The notes: a model not told the origin generated them from the sequence alone. Positions 9,873-18,556 are shown, numbered from the stretch's first letter. The stretch: DNA of 64,000 bases from Terrimesophilobacter sp963702165 (GCA_963702165.1 OY969722.1:682001-746000); one strand, 5' to 3'. A program made the numbers and translations.

Positions 9873-9948
9873 TGTTGTGCAGGACATCCCTTGTTGTGCA
9901 GGACATTCCTTGTTGTGCAGGACATTCCTTGTTGTGCAGGAGATTTTG
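9873..9948 (+). repeat. 19-bp tandem repeat, four copies
   Basis: The unit TGTTGTGCAGGACATTCCT occurs at 9873, 9892, 9911 and 9930. The first copy has one mismatch and the last is degenerate after GCAGGA. The core TGTGCAGGAC reappears inverted as GTCCTGCATAACA about 50 bases downstream. There are no spacers, so this is not a CRISPR. It may be an array of binding sites or a slippage expansion. Confidence 0.8.
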
Positions 9949-10023
9949 GGCGAAACGGCCCCGGATGCCTATGGGCGGCCCGGAAAACGGGAGAAAGTCC
10001 TGCATAACAGGTACTTCCCTTCC

Positions 10024-10080
10024 GCGAGACTGCGGAAAGGTGCAGAATGCGAGCTCTCAGCGCACTTTCCTGCAGTCTCG
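10024..10080. repeat. Long imperfect inverted repeat upstream of the mshC 3' end
   Basis: GCGAGACTGCGGAAAG at the left is matched by CTTTCCTGCAGTCTCG at the right, with one extra base, around a 25-base loop. With the tandem repeat it fills the PAC2–mshC gap (9753–10126), where I see no gene. The two flanking genes converge, so the hairpin could serve as a bidirectional terminator. Confidence 0.6.
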
Positions 10081-10126
10081 GCGGGAGTGAGTGGCCGGGC
10101 GGGGATGTGTACGGTGCCGGCGAGCC

Positions 10127-11382
10127 CTACAGGCGGATGCCCAGCAGGGCGTCGATCGCCGACACCGTGACGCTGCTGGGGGCGCGGCCCGCCGCCACCT
10201 CGGCGTCGACCAGCGCGAGCGCTCCCGGCGTGTCGAGGTCGTCGGCGAGCAGTTCGCGCATCCGCTCGAGCACCGCCGTGTCGTCCCCAGATGCGCCGGC
10301 CGCCCACGCCCGCCACGCGGCGAGCCGTGCGACGGCGCGCTCGAGCACGGCATCCGTCCACTCCCAGTCGCTGCGGTAGTGGTCGCGAGCAGCGCGAGGC
10401 GGATCGCGCGCGGGTCGACCCCGCTGCGCGCAGCCGCGACACGAGCACGAGGTTGCCGAGCGACTTGCTCATCTTCTCGCCCTGGTAGGCGACCATGCCC
10501 GGCGTGCGAGTAGACGCGCGGCCGAGCGGCTGCCCGGTGAGCGCGGCCGCGTGGGCGGCGCTGAACTCGTGGTGCGGGAAGAGGAGGTCGGAGCCGCCGC
10601 CGTTGACCGTGATCGGCGAGGCCGAGGTGCGTGAGCGCGATCACCGAGCACTCGATGTGCCAGCCGGGCCGTCCGCGCCCGACCGCCGAGTCCCACGCCG
10701 GCTCCCCGTCGCGCTCGGCGCGCCACAGCAGCGGGTCGAGCGGGTCGCGCTTGCCCGGCGCGCTCCGGGTCTCCCCCGCGCTCGGCCGAAGAGCCGCAGC
10801 ATCGTCGTCGCGGTCGAGGCCGGACTCTCGTCGCCGAGGTGCCAGGGCGACGCCTCCGCGGCCGCGGCGATGTCGAAGTAGAGGTCGGCTGCGGCATCCG
10901 GGCTCTCGACCGCGTAGGCGAGCCCCGCTCTCGCGCAGGCCGGGCGACGGCCTCCGCGATCCGGTCGATCGACCTCGGTGACGCCGACGAAGTGGTCGGG
11001 CGGGATGATCCGCAGCGCCTCCATGTCGGCGCGGAACAGGTCGATCTGCTCGGCGGCGAGCTCGCGCCAGTCGACGCCGGTCGCGGTCGCGCGCGCTCGA
11101 GCAGCGGGTCGTCGACGTCGGTGATGTTCTGCACGTAGTCGCACGCTCGACGCCGGCGTCGCGCCAGCAGCCGCACGAGCGTGTCGAAGGCGAGGTAGGT
11201 GGCGGCGTGCCCGAGGTGGGTGGCGTCGTACGGGGTGATGCCGCAGACGTAGAGCCGATGCGGCGCCGTCCACCGCGACGGCGGCGTCGAGCTCGCCGGT
11301 GGCCGTGTCGCGGACGCGCGGCAGCGGTCGCGTCGACCCGGCAGCGTCGGCACCGGCGGTCGCGTTCCAGGCTGCACCTCAC
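10127..11382 (-). CDS. mshC: Mycothiol synthesis cysteine ligase MshC (several frameshifts)
   Basis: Cysteinyl-tRNA-synthetase-like ligase that joins L-cysteine to glucosaminyl-inositol in mycothiol synthesis. Pieces in different frames give the whole protein: YVCGITPYDATHLGHAATYL with the HIGH-type motif, YVQNITDVDDPLLERA, ELAAEQIDLFRADMEALRI, GRPGWHIECSVIALTHLG, the KMSKS motif (GEKMSKSLGNLV), and an intact C-terminus ending AIDALLGIRL. The overall length of 1256 nt fits a normal protein of about 418 aa. The start overlaps the uppP stop (GTGA). At least five small indels are needed. Because the order and total length are kept, sequencing error is more likely than true decay. Confidence 0.85.
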
Positions 11383-12242
11383 AGGCGGCGAGCACACCCG
11401 TCGACGAGCAGCACGATGAGCGCCACGCCGAGCAGCGACGCGGTAGATCACGAACGGCAGGAAGGAGCGCTTCGAGATGTAGTTCATGAGGAACGCGATG
11501 ACGACGAGCGCCGACCACGAAGGCGACGACGGTGGCGACCGCGGTCTCGAGCCCGGTGAAGACCTCGGGCGCGCATCCGGCAGCCGACGGCTCGCACGGG
11601 TTGGTGACGGTCTTGAACAGCTGGTAGAGCCCGCTGCCGAACACGGCGGGGATCGCGAGCAGGAACGAGTAGCGCGCGGCGGCCGGCCGGTCGTAGCCCA
11701 GAGCAGGCCGGCCGTGATGGTGCCGCCGGAGCGGGAGACGCCGGGGATCAGCGCGAGCGCCTGCGCGAGGCCGAAGATGACGCCGTGCCGCCAGCCGAGC
11801 TTCTCCAGCGTGAGCGGTCTTCGCGCCGAGCCAGTCGGCGATGCCGAGCAGGATGCCGAAGCACGATGAGCATGATCGCGACGATCCAGAGCGACCGGAG
11901 CGTGGTCTCGATCTGGTCCTGGAACAGCAGCCCGAGCAGGACGATCGGGATGCTGCCGATGATGATGAGCCAGCCCAGCCGCACATCCGGGTCGCTTGCG
12001 CGGGATGCGACCGGTCAGCGACCGGAACCAGCGCGCCGATGATGCGGGTGATGTCGCGCCAGAAGTAGATGACCACCGCGGTCTCGGTGCCGAGCTGGGT
12101 GATCGCGGTGAAGGCCGCGCCGGGGTCCTCGCCGCCGCTGAGGAACTCGCCGACGATGCGCAGGTGCGCGCTCGAGGAGATCGGCAGGAACTCGGTCAGA
12201 CCCTGGACGAGGCCGAGGATGATCGCGTCGATGAATGCCCAC
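11379..12242 (-). CDS. uppP: Undecaprenyl-diphosphatase UppP (several frameshifts)
   Basis: Membrane enzyme that recycles undecaprenyl pyrophosphate for cell-wall synthesis. The diagnostic segment FIDAIILGLVQGLTEFLPIS and following SSAHLRIVGE is clear, then FWRDITRIIGAL. In other frames come LIIIGSIPIVLLGLLFQDQI, RYSFLLAIPAVFGSGLYQLF and a final hydrophobic part. Several indels interrupt it, as in its neighbours. GTG 12242 with GGGAG nine bases upstream is the likely start, 16 bases after the M20 gene stop. Confidence 0.82.
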
Positions 12243-12258
12243 GTGAGGCCGCTCCCGA

Positions 12259-13587
12259 TCAGTAGTCCAGCAGCAGGTCTGCGCGAGCACCTGCCTGCCA
12301 AAGACTAGTGCGTCGAGCGGCACGCGCTCGTCGACGCCGTGGAACATGCCAGGGAAGTCGAGCTCGGCCGGCAGCTGCAGCGGCGCGAAGCCGTAGCCGG
12401 TGATGCCGAGCTTGCTGAGCGCCTTGTTGTCGGTGCCGCCGGAGAGCAGGTAGGGCAGCACCGGCGCGCCCGGGTCGTAGCTGGCCGAGACGCGGCGACC
12501 ATCGCGTCGACCAGCGGGCCGTCGAACGGGGTCTCGAGGCCGATGTCCGGTGTCACGATCTGCGATCTCGATGTCGTCGCCGACGAGCTCGCGCACCTCG
12601 GCGAGCACCTGCGTCCTCCTCGCCCGGCAGGGTGCGGATGTCGATGAGCGCCTCGGCGCGTGTCGGGGATGACGTTGTGCTTGTAGCCGGCGCTGAGCAG
12701 CGTCGGGTTGGTGGTGGTGCGCAGCGACGCCTGGATGAAGCCGGCGGCCGTGCCGGTGGCGAGCACGAGCTCGTCCGGGCCCGACGGTCTGCGGGTCGAC
12801 GCCGAGGATGCGCGCGAGCTCGCCGACGAGGGCGCTGGTGGTCTCGGTGAGGCGGATCGGCCAGTCCCGGCGCCCGATCTTGGCGACCGCTTCGGCGAGG
12901 CGGGTGACCGCGTTGTCGCGGATGAAGCGGGAGCCGTGGGCGGCGCGTGCCGCGCGCGACCAGCTTGATCCAGACCAGCGCCTTCTCGCCCGTCTGCAGC
13001 AGGTAGGCGCGCTGGCCGTCCAGGGTGATCGAGTAGCCGCCGACCTCGCTGATCGCCTCGGTGGCGCCGGCGAAGAGTTCCGGATGGTTGTCGACCAGGT
13101 AGTGCGAGCCGAACACGCCGCCGGCCTCCTCGTCGGCGAAGAAGGCGATGACGAGGTCGCGGGCCGGCTGCCGGCCGCTGCCGAGGATGTCCTGCAGCGC
13201 GGTGAGGATCATGGCGTCCATGTTCTTCATGTCGACGGCGCCGCGGCCCCAGAGCATGCCGTCCTTGATGACGCCGTCGAACGGGTCGACGCTCCAGTTC
13301 GTCGGCGTCGGCGGGCACGACGTCGGTGTGGCCGTGCACGACGAGGGCGGGCTTGCTCGTTGTCGCGGCCCTCGACCCGGGCGACGACGCTGACGTGCGG
13401 CCGGGCGCGCGCTCGAACAGCTCCGGCTGCAGACCCAGTTCGGTCGAGCTTGACGCCGACGTACTCGGCGGCCTCCGTCTTCGCCGTTGGACTTGCCCTC
13501 GCCGTAGTTGGTGGTGTCGAAGCGGATGAGGTCGCGAGCAATGATCGCGGTGGCGTCGAGCTCGGGTCTCGGATGCGGTGAGGTCAT
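12259..13587 (-). CDS. M20-family metallopeptidase/dipeptidase (several frameshifts)
   Basis: About 442-aa cytoplasmic M20 zinc hydrolase (ArgE/DapE/dipeptidase group). Pieces show LVVHGHTDVVPAD (first metal His), GRGAVDMKNMDAMILTALQ (bridging Asp), FADEEAGGVFGSHYLVD (catalytic Glu pair), then ELVLATGTAAGFIQASLRT, SAGYKHNVIPDT and PYLLSGGTDNKALSKLGI (last His-equivalent region). Frames change repeatedly, with about six small indels in the first third alone. The order of motifs is complete and total length is normal. It starts the uppP–mshC string. Confidence 0.82.
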
Positions 13588-13672
13588 GCGCTACCAACGG
13601 TACCGCGTGGGCAAAACGCGGGTCGCCGAACGTGCTATTCTCGTACCTCGGTGAGCAGCCGAATAACATCCT

Positions 13673-13757
13673 GTCCGGATGGCGGAAATGGCAGACGCGC
13701 TAGCTTGAGGTGCTAGTGCCCGTATAGGGCGTGGGGGTTCAAGTCCCCCTTCGGACA
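13673..13757 (+). tRNA. tRNA-Leu (anticodon GAG)
   Basis: 85-nt class II tRNA with acceptor stem GTCCGGA paired to TTCGGAC (one G·T), D-arm GGCGGAAATGGCAGAC, and anticodon loop TTGAGGT with GAG at 13707–13709. It also has a long variable arm (TGCCCGTATAGGGCG) and T-loop GTTCAAGTC. The CCA end is not encoded (discriminator A then CAA). An IS481 element begins three bases after the tRNA. Confidence 0.96.
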
Positions 13758-13760
13758 CAA
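13746..13760. repeat. 15-bp target-site duplication, left copy
   Basis: CCCCTTCGGACACAA covers the last 12 nt of tRNA-Leu plus three bases and is repeated exactly at 15058–15072 on the far side of the IS element. IS481 elements make duplications of up to about this length. Confidence 0.9.
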
Positions 13761-13781
13761 TGTGATGAGTCGGGACATCGT

Positions 13782-14984
13782 TCATAGATGTTTCGAGTCA
13801 TCGTTCATATTCGGAAGCCCCGGCCATCGGCCGGGGCTTCTGTTGTTGTTGCGCCAGTAGTTTCGGCTGGGGTCGATGGTGTGGTGGCTGAGGACTTCGC
13901 CGGTGGTGTGGTCGGTGACGATGACGGTGGTGTGGTCGGTGAGGATCAGTGCGGGTCGGTTGGCGTGGTGTCGGCCGATGCCGAGGTGGTGGAGCTTGCC
14001 GGCGCGGCGGAGGGTGAGTTTGCCGAACTGGTCGACGCGGTCGACGCGGACACGGTAGTGGCTGGTGATGCCGCCGGTGGGGTGGGCCTTGATGGTTGCC
14101 TGGTAGGCGGTTTCCGGGGTGCGCTGGTCCAGGGCGCGGTGGGGGCGGTGTCGGTTGTAGATGTCACGGAATCGGTTGAGCTGGTGTTGCAGCTCGGTGA
14201 GGGTGTCGGCGGCGGGTTGCCGGGTGAGCCATCGCTTCAGGGTCTGGTGGAAGCGTTCGATCTTGCCCTGGGTTTGCGGGTGGCCGGGGTGTCCGTTCTT
14301 CTGTTGGATGCCGAGGGCGGCCAGGAGGTATTCGAACTGGGTGCGGCCCCCGGTGAACCGGGAGGTGTAGACGGATCCGTTGTCGGTGAGGGTGGACGCT
14401 GGTGGGCCGTAGTGGTTGATGCAGCGGGTGAACTCGGTGACCACGTCTGGTCCGGTGACGCGGTCGAAGACGGTGCAGGCCAGCAGGTAGCGGGAGTGGT
14501 CGTCGAGCCAGTTCAGGATCTCCACGTCGGTGCCGTCGGCCAGGCGCCAGTGGGTGAAGTCGGACTGCCAGCACTCGTTGGGTTGATCGGCCTGGAACCG
14601 GATCAGTGAGGACTTCGGCCGTTTCCGAGGCTCGGGCGTGATCAGGCCGGCGCTGTGCAGGATCCGGCGGATCGTCGAGGTGGATGGGGCGTGCAGGTTC
14701 TCCCGGACGAGGTGGGCGGCGATGGTAACCGGGCCGTGGTCCAAACCGTCCTGTTCGAGTTGCTGGCGCAGCTCAACGATGCGCGCCCGCACCGGTTCCG
14801 AGGTGGCGCGCCGATTGGTGTGGGGGCGACGTGAGCGCGGTTCGATTGCGTCCATTCCGCCGGACTGATACCGGGTGACGAGGATGTGCACCCACCGCCA
14901 AGACATGCCGTAGCGGCGGGCCGCCTCGGCCTTGCTCAGGTGACCATTCACGACCGACAACACGACCACTCGCTCCTTCGACAT
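13782..14984 (-). CDS. IS481-family transposase
   Basis: 400-aa DDE transposase. An N-terminal helix-turn-helix (SKAEAARRYGMSWRWVHILV, about 17–36) and a second HTH-like region precede the catalytic rve core: WQSDFTHW (first Asp), LTDNGSVYTSRF (second Asp) and GKIERFHQTLKRWL (Glu). All three acidic residues are present. A C-terminal basic region follows, and the stop codon lies within the left terminal repeat. The frame is intact, so the element should be active. Confidence 0.95.
   Translation of the reverse strand: MSKERVVVLSVVNGHLSKAEAARRYGMSWRWVHILVTRYQSGGMDAIEPRSRRPHTNRRATSEPVRARIVELRQQLEQDGLDHGPVTIAAHLVRENLHAPSTSTIRRILHSAGLITPEPRKRPKSSLIRFQADQPNECWQSDFTHWRLADGTDVEILNWLDDHSRYLLACTVFDRVTGPDVVTEFTRCINHYGPPASTLTDNGSVYTSRFTGGRTQFEYLLAALGIQQKNGHPGHPQTQGKIERFHQTLKRWLTRQPAADTLTELQHQLNRFRDIYNRHRPHRALDQRTPETAYQATIKAHPTGGITSHYRVRVDRVDQFGKLTLRRAGKLHHLGIGRHHANRPALILTDHTTVIVTDHTTGEVLSHHTIDPSRNYWRNNNRSPGRWPGLPNMNDDSKHL
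13814..13840 (+). terminator. IS-borne hairpin in tRNA orientation
   Basis: Perfect 12-bp stem GAAGCCCCGGCC / GGCCGGGGCTTC with loop ATC, followed on the plus strand by a T-rich run (TGTTGTTGTT). It lies in the last codons of the transposase gene. It could end transcription of the upstream tRNA-Leu and shield the transposase from antisense readthrough, but this is inferred. Confidence 0.6.
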
Positions 14985-15057
14985 GCCCCATCGTCGAGCG
15001 AAAGCGACTATGAACGATGACGCGACTCATCTATGAACGATGTCGTGAACCTAGACA

Positions 15058-15072
15058 CCCCTTCGGACACAA
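15058..15072. repeat. 15-bp target-site duplication, right copy
   Basis: Exact copy of 13746–13760 and the original continuation of the tRNA-Leu 3' end. It marks the right boundary of the IS481 insertion. Confidence 0.9.
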
Positions 15073-15130
15073 GACTGATTGACTCCAGAACCCCGATCTC
15101 CACGGTGGTTCCGCAAGCGGCCGCCTGATC

Positions 15131-15183
15131 CGCTGCACTTCCGGACATCCGCGCCCCGCGCACCTGACGCGTTTGTCCGCACC
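15131..15183 (+). repeat. Dispersed GC-rich repeat (family B), copy 1
   Basis: CTTCCGGACATCCGCGCCCC then GCGCACCTGACGCG. The same block, with small changes and in the same orientation, recurs near 18.38, 46.80 and 58.85 kb. It contains the near-palindromic core CGCGCCCCGCGCACCTGGCGCG when the copies are compared (given here in two parts: CGCGCCCCGCGC and ACCTGGCGCG). The stretch 15073–15371 otherwise shows no gene. Confidence 0.75.
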
Positions 15184-15371
15184 GTGCGCGTGTCGCGCGC
15201 CCCCGAACAAGCCGAGCGCTTAGTTCTTGTGCTCGTTCGGGTCGAGGATTCCCCCGGGCGCCAGTCACTTCGGGAGTGCGCTCTCCGGCTGGGGGTGGTG
15301 GGACGCGGCGAGGTTCTCAAGCTGGCTGCATTTGAAGTTGCGGTTTGCGCGGTCCGAGCGTGAGGACCGAG

Positions 15372-15815
15372 TCAGCCACCCACCGCGACGGGCGAGTAGT
15401 GGAAAGAGCCGGGACAACGGGACCAGAACGGGGCATCCGACACCCTCGAGATCCCGAAGCGGTTGCCGGCGACTACCTTGCCGAAGTCGCGCACCTCTAC
15501 ACGTACCCCCGTCGTGCTGACAGGCAGTGTCTCGCCAGGGCCGAGAAATGGCGGCTCCTGCGGGACAGCATAGTTACCGGCCCCGTCGGGCTTCAACGCA
15601 ACCATTGTGCAGTTCATATTGAAGCACGCCGCAACCTCCGCATCGTCGCTGAGCCCTGGGGCAAGGATGAGTTCGATTGGTGCATCGTTTTCGTAGCCCA
15701 CAGTGGTGCATGGCACCGGCACGAATGTCCATATGACCACGGTTAGCGCAACGACCGCGCCACCGCTGGCAGCGCCGATCGCGAACCACCAACCGCCACG
15801 TCCGGAGGCCGTCAT
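15372..15815 (-). CDS. Small membrane-anchored protein, function unknown
   Basis: 147-aa protein I do not recognise. A short basic N-terminus and one transmembrane helix (WWFAIGAASGGAVVALTVVI, about 9–30) are followed by an exported domain of about 110 residues with three cysteines (VPCTT, ACFNMNC). ATG 15815 is supported by AGGAG eight bases upstream. It heads the same way as 15930–16310, which also encodes a small membrane protein. Confidence 0.7.
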   Translation of the reverse strand: MTASGRGGWWFAIGAASGGAVVALTVVIWTFVPVPCTTVGYENDAPIELILAPGLSDDAEVAACFNMNCTMVALKPDGAGNYAVPQEPPFLGPGETLPVSTTGVRVEVRDFGKVVAGNRFGISRVSDAPFWSRCPGSFHYSPVAVGG

Positions 15816-15929
15816 TGAGTTCTCCTAGTTGAGACGAGAGGCATAATCGTAACTATCTCAGTGTGCCCAGAAGATCCTCAACGGTCCGCAGCGTGATGGA
15901 GCGAATCAGGGCAGTTGCAGTAGAGAGCT

Positions 15930-16310
15930 TCAATCGCGCTTCTCCGTCACCACCCGCGGCTCGCTTCTGACCAACACGGCCGTGGTTCCCCCGCCGACCA
16001 TACACAGCAACCCAGCTGAGATCGCTTCGATTGTCAGGGACCATCCAAACATATGGACGGTCTCTGCTTCGCCAGGCTTTGCTTCCCAAGTGCACGAAAC
16101 GCCCAGCGGCCAGAAACTGAGCTGACCCCTCGGAGGGTTGGCCTCGGATTCGACCACGCCCCGTGGTGGCTCAACTCTCCTTTGGCATTGCGAATCTGCA
16201 TTCTCGTGCGTGCCCACCATCAGTGAGCCACCCACGTGAAAGCACAAACCGAGCGCCGTGGAAAAAGAGAGCACGGCGACCGCGAAAACAATCGATCTGC
16301 TCAGCCGCAT
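15930..16310 (-). CDS. Two-helix membrane protein, function unknown
   Basis: 126-aa protein with hydrophobic segments near both ends (SIVFAVAVLSFSTALGLCF and LTIEAISAGLLCMVGGGTTA) and an extracytoplasmic loop containing two cysteines between them. ATG 16310 is chosen because GGAGGAG lies upstream; an in-frame ATG 20 codons earlier lacks a ribosome site. I see no family signature. Confidence 0.65.
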   Translation of the reverse strand: MRLSRSIVFAVAVLSFSTALGLCFHVGGSLMVGTHENADSQCQRRVEPPRGVVESEANPPRGQLSFWPLGVSCTWEAKPGEAETVHMFGWSLTIEAISAGLLCMVGGGTTAVLVRSEPRVVTEKRD

Positions 16311-16514
16311 GCCACCACTCCTCCGCCGGCTCTCCGCATGAAGTATGTCGCACAGAGACGCGTCCGCCAACGCAGTTGAACAACGCCGTGGCCAAGCGGC
16401 TTTGCAGAACGCGATGTCGGAGGGGCATGTCGTGTCGAGGCTTACAACAGCGTCAACGGCCAGCCGTCGGACTAGTCTTCAGCAAGCCGGCCAAGTCATG
16501 ATGCGGCCGGGTAG

Positions 16515-17699
16515 CTAGCCGCCAGGATCGAGATGGGGGCGGATTCCGATGTGCTTCGGCGTCCGTTGCTTCAGGCGTCCGTGCCAAATCACCATGCCCA
16601 CAACCCCTGCGGCCAGCAGCACGAGTCCGACGAACGGAATCTGTACTAACGCCAGAATTAGGAAGATTCCGATCACCCAAAGTGACCAGTGCAATCCGGT
16701 CGCAGCTGGCGGATCTGGAAGTTCGCTCTCGTCGACATAGCTTGGCGGGGGCTCGGCTCGAGTCGGAGCCAGTTCGGGGAGTCGGTCCGCTGGTCCGGGC
16801 CAGGAGTCGGGTATCTCTTCTGCCCTCATGACGTCCAGAACGACTTCTGCGGCGAGTCGGGATCCGGTCATCTGTGCCCATGCCGCGGCGGTGGCGCCTT
16901 GGGATGCTGCCTCGTCCACGAGGGGGCGAAGACTCTCTGAGGTCACCGGGCTGAGCTGGCCGATGCGTTGTCCGTCCAACCGGACCTCGAGGATGACGAG
17001 CGAGCTACGAGAACGGCTTATCTCAATGGGGTGCAGCGTCACGACAATGGCGTCGTCGACGCTCTTGGGGTCGACGTACTTGCGGAGCACGTCGAGGTGC
17101 TCTTGTTCACCGGTTACCTGAATCCGCCTACCTCGCGGAATGAGCGCGTGTTCGCCGGGCGGAGGGGCATTCTTTGGGAGCAGCCGATGCGGCGCTGGGA
17201 GCGCGAGCCGTACCGAGCTCTTGAGTTCCTCACGGGAGCGGCGGGTCGACCATCGGGTCACAGCCCAGATGCGGATGTTTACTTCCGGAACCACTCCCGA
17301 CCGGGTGAACAGCGACACGGAAGCGAAATACTCGCGCGCGGTGGCCCGATCCAGGTAGCCGACGACGATTCCGTCGACGCGAACCGAGACCGCGTTCGAG
17401 TCATGGGGGTTGTCCGGTTCTGGGACAAGCTCGGCAACCCCTTCCCATACTCTCTCTTGATCAAGTTTCGGCCTTCCGCCGATAACGGTCGATATCTGTT
17501 CTTCGCGGAAGTTCTCGCCGACGATGTCCAGGCGTGCTTCTCCTCTGGCTGAGATGTTGAAACGTGGGGCATCTGGCAGGAAGGTCGAGTCGGGCCGGCT
17601 GACCTGCCAGTACGCAGGGGCCCATTCGTTTCCGTCCCACCAACGAACCCAATGCGGGCTCTCCGGCGTTGGATGCCAACCCGCCTTTACTTTCCCCAT
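16515..17699 (-). CDS. DUF2510–HIRAN domain membrane protein
   Basis: 394-aa multidomain protein. Residues 5–30 (KAGWHPTPESPHWVRWWDG) match the DUF2510 Trp-rich motif found in actinobacterial membrane proteins. About residues 57–125 form a HIRAN-like domain (LDIVGENFREEQ, EPDNPHDSNAVSVRVDGIVV, GYLDRATAREY). A middle region with a second, weaker HIRAN-like half (VILEVRLDGQRIGQLSP) follows. Two adjacent C-terminal helices (LWVIGIFLILALVQIPFVGL, VLLAAGVVGMVIW) anchor it. HIRAN domains bind DNA ends in helicases such as HLTF; here there is no helicase. The frame is intact and no partner gene is obvious. Confidence 0.8.
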   Translation of the reverse strand: MGKVKAGWHPTPESPHWVRWWDGNEWAPAYWQVSRPDSTFLPDAPRFNISARGEARLDIVGENFREEQISTVIGGRPKLDQERVWEGVAELVPEPDNPHDSNAVSVRVDGIVVGYLDRATAREYFASVSLFTRSGVVPEVNIRIWAVTRWSTRRSREELKSSVRLALPAPHRLLPKNAPPPGEHALIPRGRRIQVTGEQEHLDVLRKYVDPKSVDDAIVVTLHPIEISRSRSSLVILEVRLDGQRIGQLSPVTSESLRPLVDEAASQGATAAAWAQMTGSRLAAEVVLDVMRAEEIPDSWPGPADRLPELAPTRAEPPPSYVDESELPDPPAATGLHWSLWVIGIFLILALVQIPFVGLVLLAAGVVGMVIWHGRLKQRTPKHIGIRPHLDPGG

Positions 17700-17921
17700 C
17701 AGACACTCCCCCGCTGACTCTTGTCGTCTCGGCTAGTGTCTCGCCTCAAAGGAGAACTCGTCTAGTGTTCGCGAAGATGCATCAGGTTGGAGCAGCTGAG
17801 ACACAGGGTTCTCACGAGTCGCTCAATGAGCAGACACGACGCATGTCCATCGTGGAATTGACGGGCTGACACACAGTTTGCGCGGCGCGGACGCCCGCTT
17901 GTTGTTTGGTTGCGATGGGGT

Positions 17922-18372
17922 CTATCGCAGCAATTCGAGGTCGTCGCTCCAGCTGTCGACCACGTCCGCTGCACCGTTTCGACGTGCGACCGATTCCACC
18001 GCTGCGAAGAGCGATCGCTGGGCGGCTTCATGAGACTGCGAGAGCACGCCGTCAAGGATCGCGAGCAACCGTGTGCTCTCAAACTCTGGATTCTCAAGTG
18101 GGAAACGAGCCAGCTCCCAATGAAGGTACTTGTTGTAGGGACGCACTCGACGCTCGAAGGCGAAGATGGTTGTGAGCGCATGAGACACTCTCCGCGGCGT
18201 CGAGGCGTGACTCCATCGGACGGCCGTCTCGTGCGCTCTTCAATGAACGCACCGCGAAATTGATGTAGCCGTCCAAGAAGTCCAGCGATAGCGTGGACGC
18301 TTCATCCGCGGTGAGTGCGGCCTGCGCGTCGACCAGCACCTGGATTTCACCGTCGAACCGCACGCGGTGGCC
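17922..18372 (-). pseudogene. Nucleotidyltransferase-like protein, 5'-truncated and frameshifted
   Basis: The remaining C-terminal part reads VRFDGEIQVLVDAQAALT, FLDGYINFAVRSLKSARDGR, then after a frame change near 18185 HALTTIFAFERRVRPYNKYL and WELARFPLENPEFES. This resembles the helical C-terminal domain of nucleotidyltransferase-fold proteins related to aminoglycoside nucleotidyltransferases. The N-terminal catalytic domain is missing. Homology stops where a family-B repeat begins (18376), so the break probably arose at the repeat. Confidence 0.6.
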
Positions 18373-18375
18373 CGC

Positions 18376-18435
18376 TCCGCTGCACTTCCGGACATCCGCG
18401 CCCCGAGCAACTGGCGCGGCCGACCGGAACATCCG
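18376..18435 (+). repeat. Dispersed GC-rich repeat (family B), copy 2
   Basis: CGCTGCACTTCCGGACATCC followed by GCGCCCCGAGCAACTGGCGC and CCGACCGGAACATCCGCG. It sits exactly at the 5' breakpoint of the nucleotidyltransferase remnant. Confidence 0.75.
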
Positions 18436-18556
18436 CGTGTCGTCCCTTGCGGCGCCAGTCTTCGCCCTGGAGCCGAATCTCATTAGATGTCAGGATTCTC
18501 GAGCCCCGCCAACCTTTGGGGTGAGAGCTCGCCCGAGCTCAGGGAATGAGTGTCGG

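Larger units (their letters stand above)
13761..15057. mobile_element. IS481-family insertion sequence, complete
   Basis: 1297-bp element with one DDE transposase gene. Both ends begin TGT and share a long imperfect inverted repeat (about 43 of 55 positions), including ACATCGTTCATAGATG and, 22 bases further in, GTCATCGTTCATA. Each end therefore carries two copies of CATCGTTCATA, probably transposase binding sites. It is flanked by exact 15-bp duplications. The intact transposase, matched ends and exact duplication point to a recent insertion. Confidence 0.95.

Noticed and set aside
9873..9948. Tandem units resembling a CRISPR array
   Set aside because: The 19-bp units abut with no unique spacers and there are no cas genes in the window.
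124..13600. Long plus-strand open frames opposite helY, pafBC, trmI, uppP and M20
   Set aside because: They are codon-bias shadows in high-GC DNA: Arg/Ala/Pro-rich, without motifs or ribosome sites, opposite genes with clear families.
13746..15072. tRNA 3'-end duplication as attL/attR of an integrative element
   Set aside because: Only an IS481 element lies between the copies; no integrase is present and the duplication length fits IS481 target duplication.
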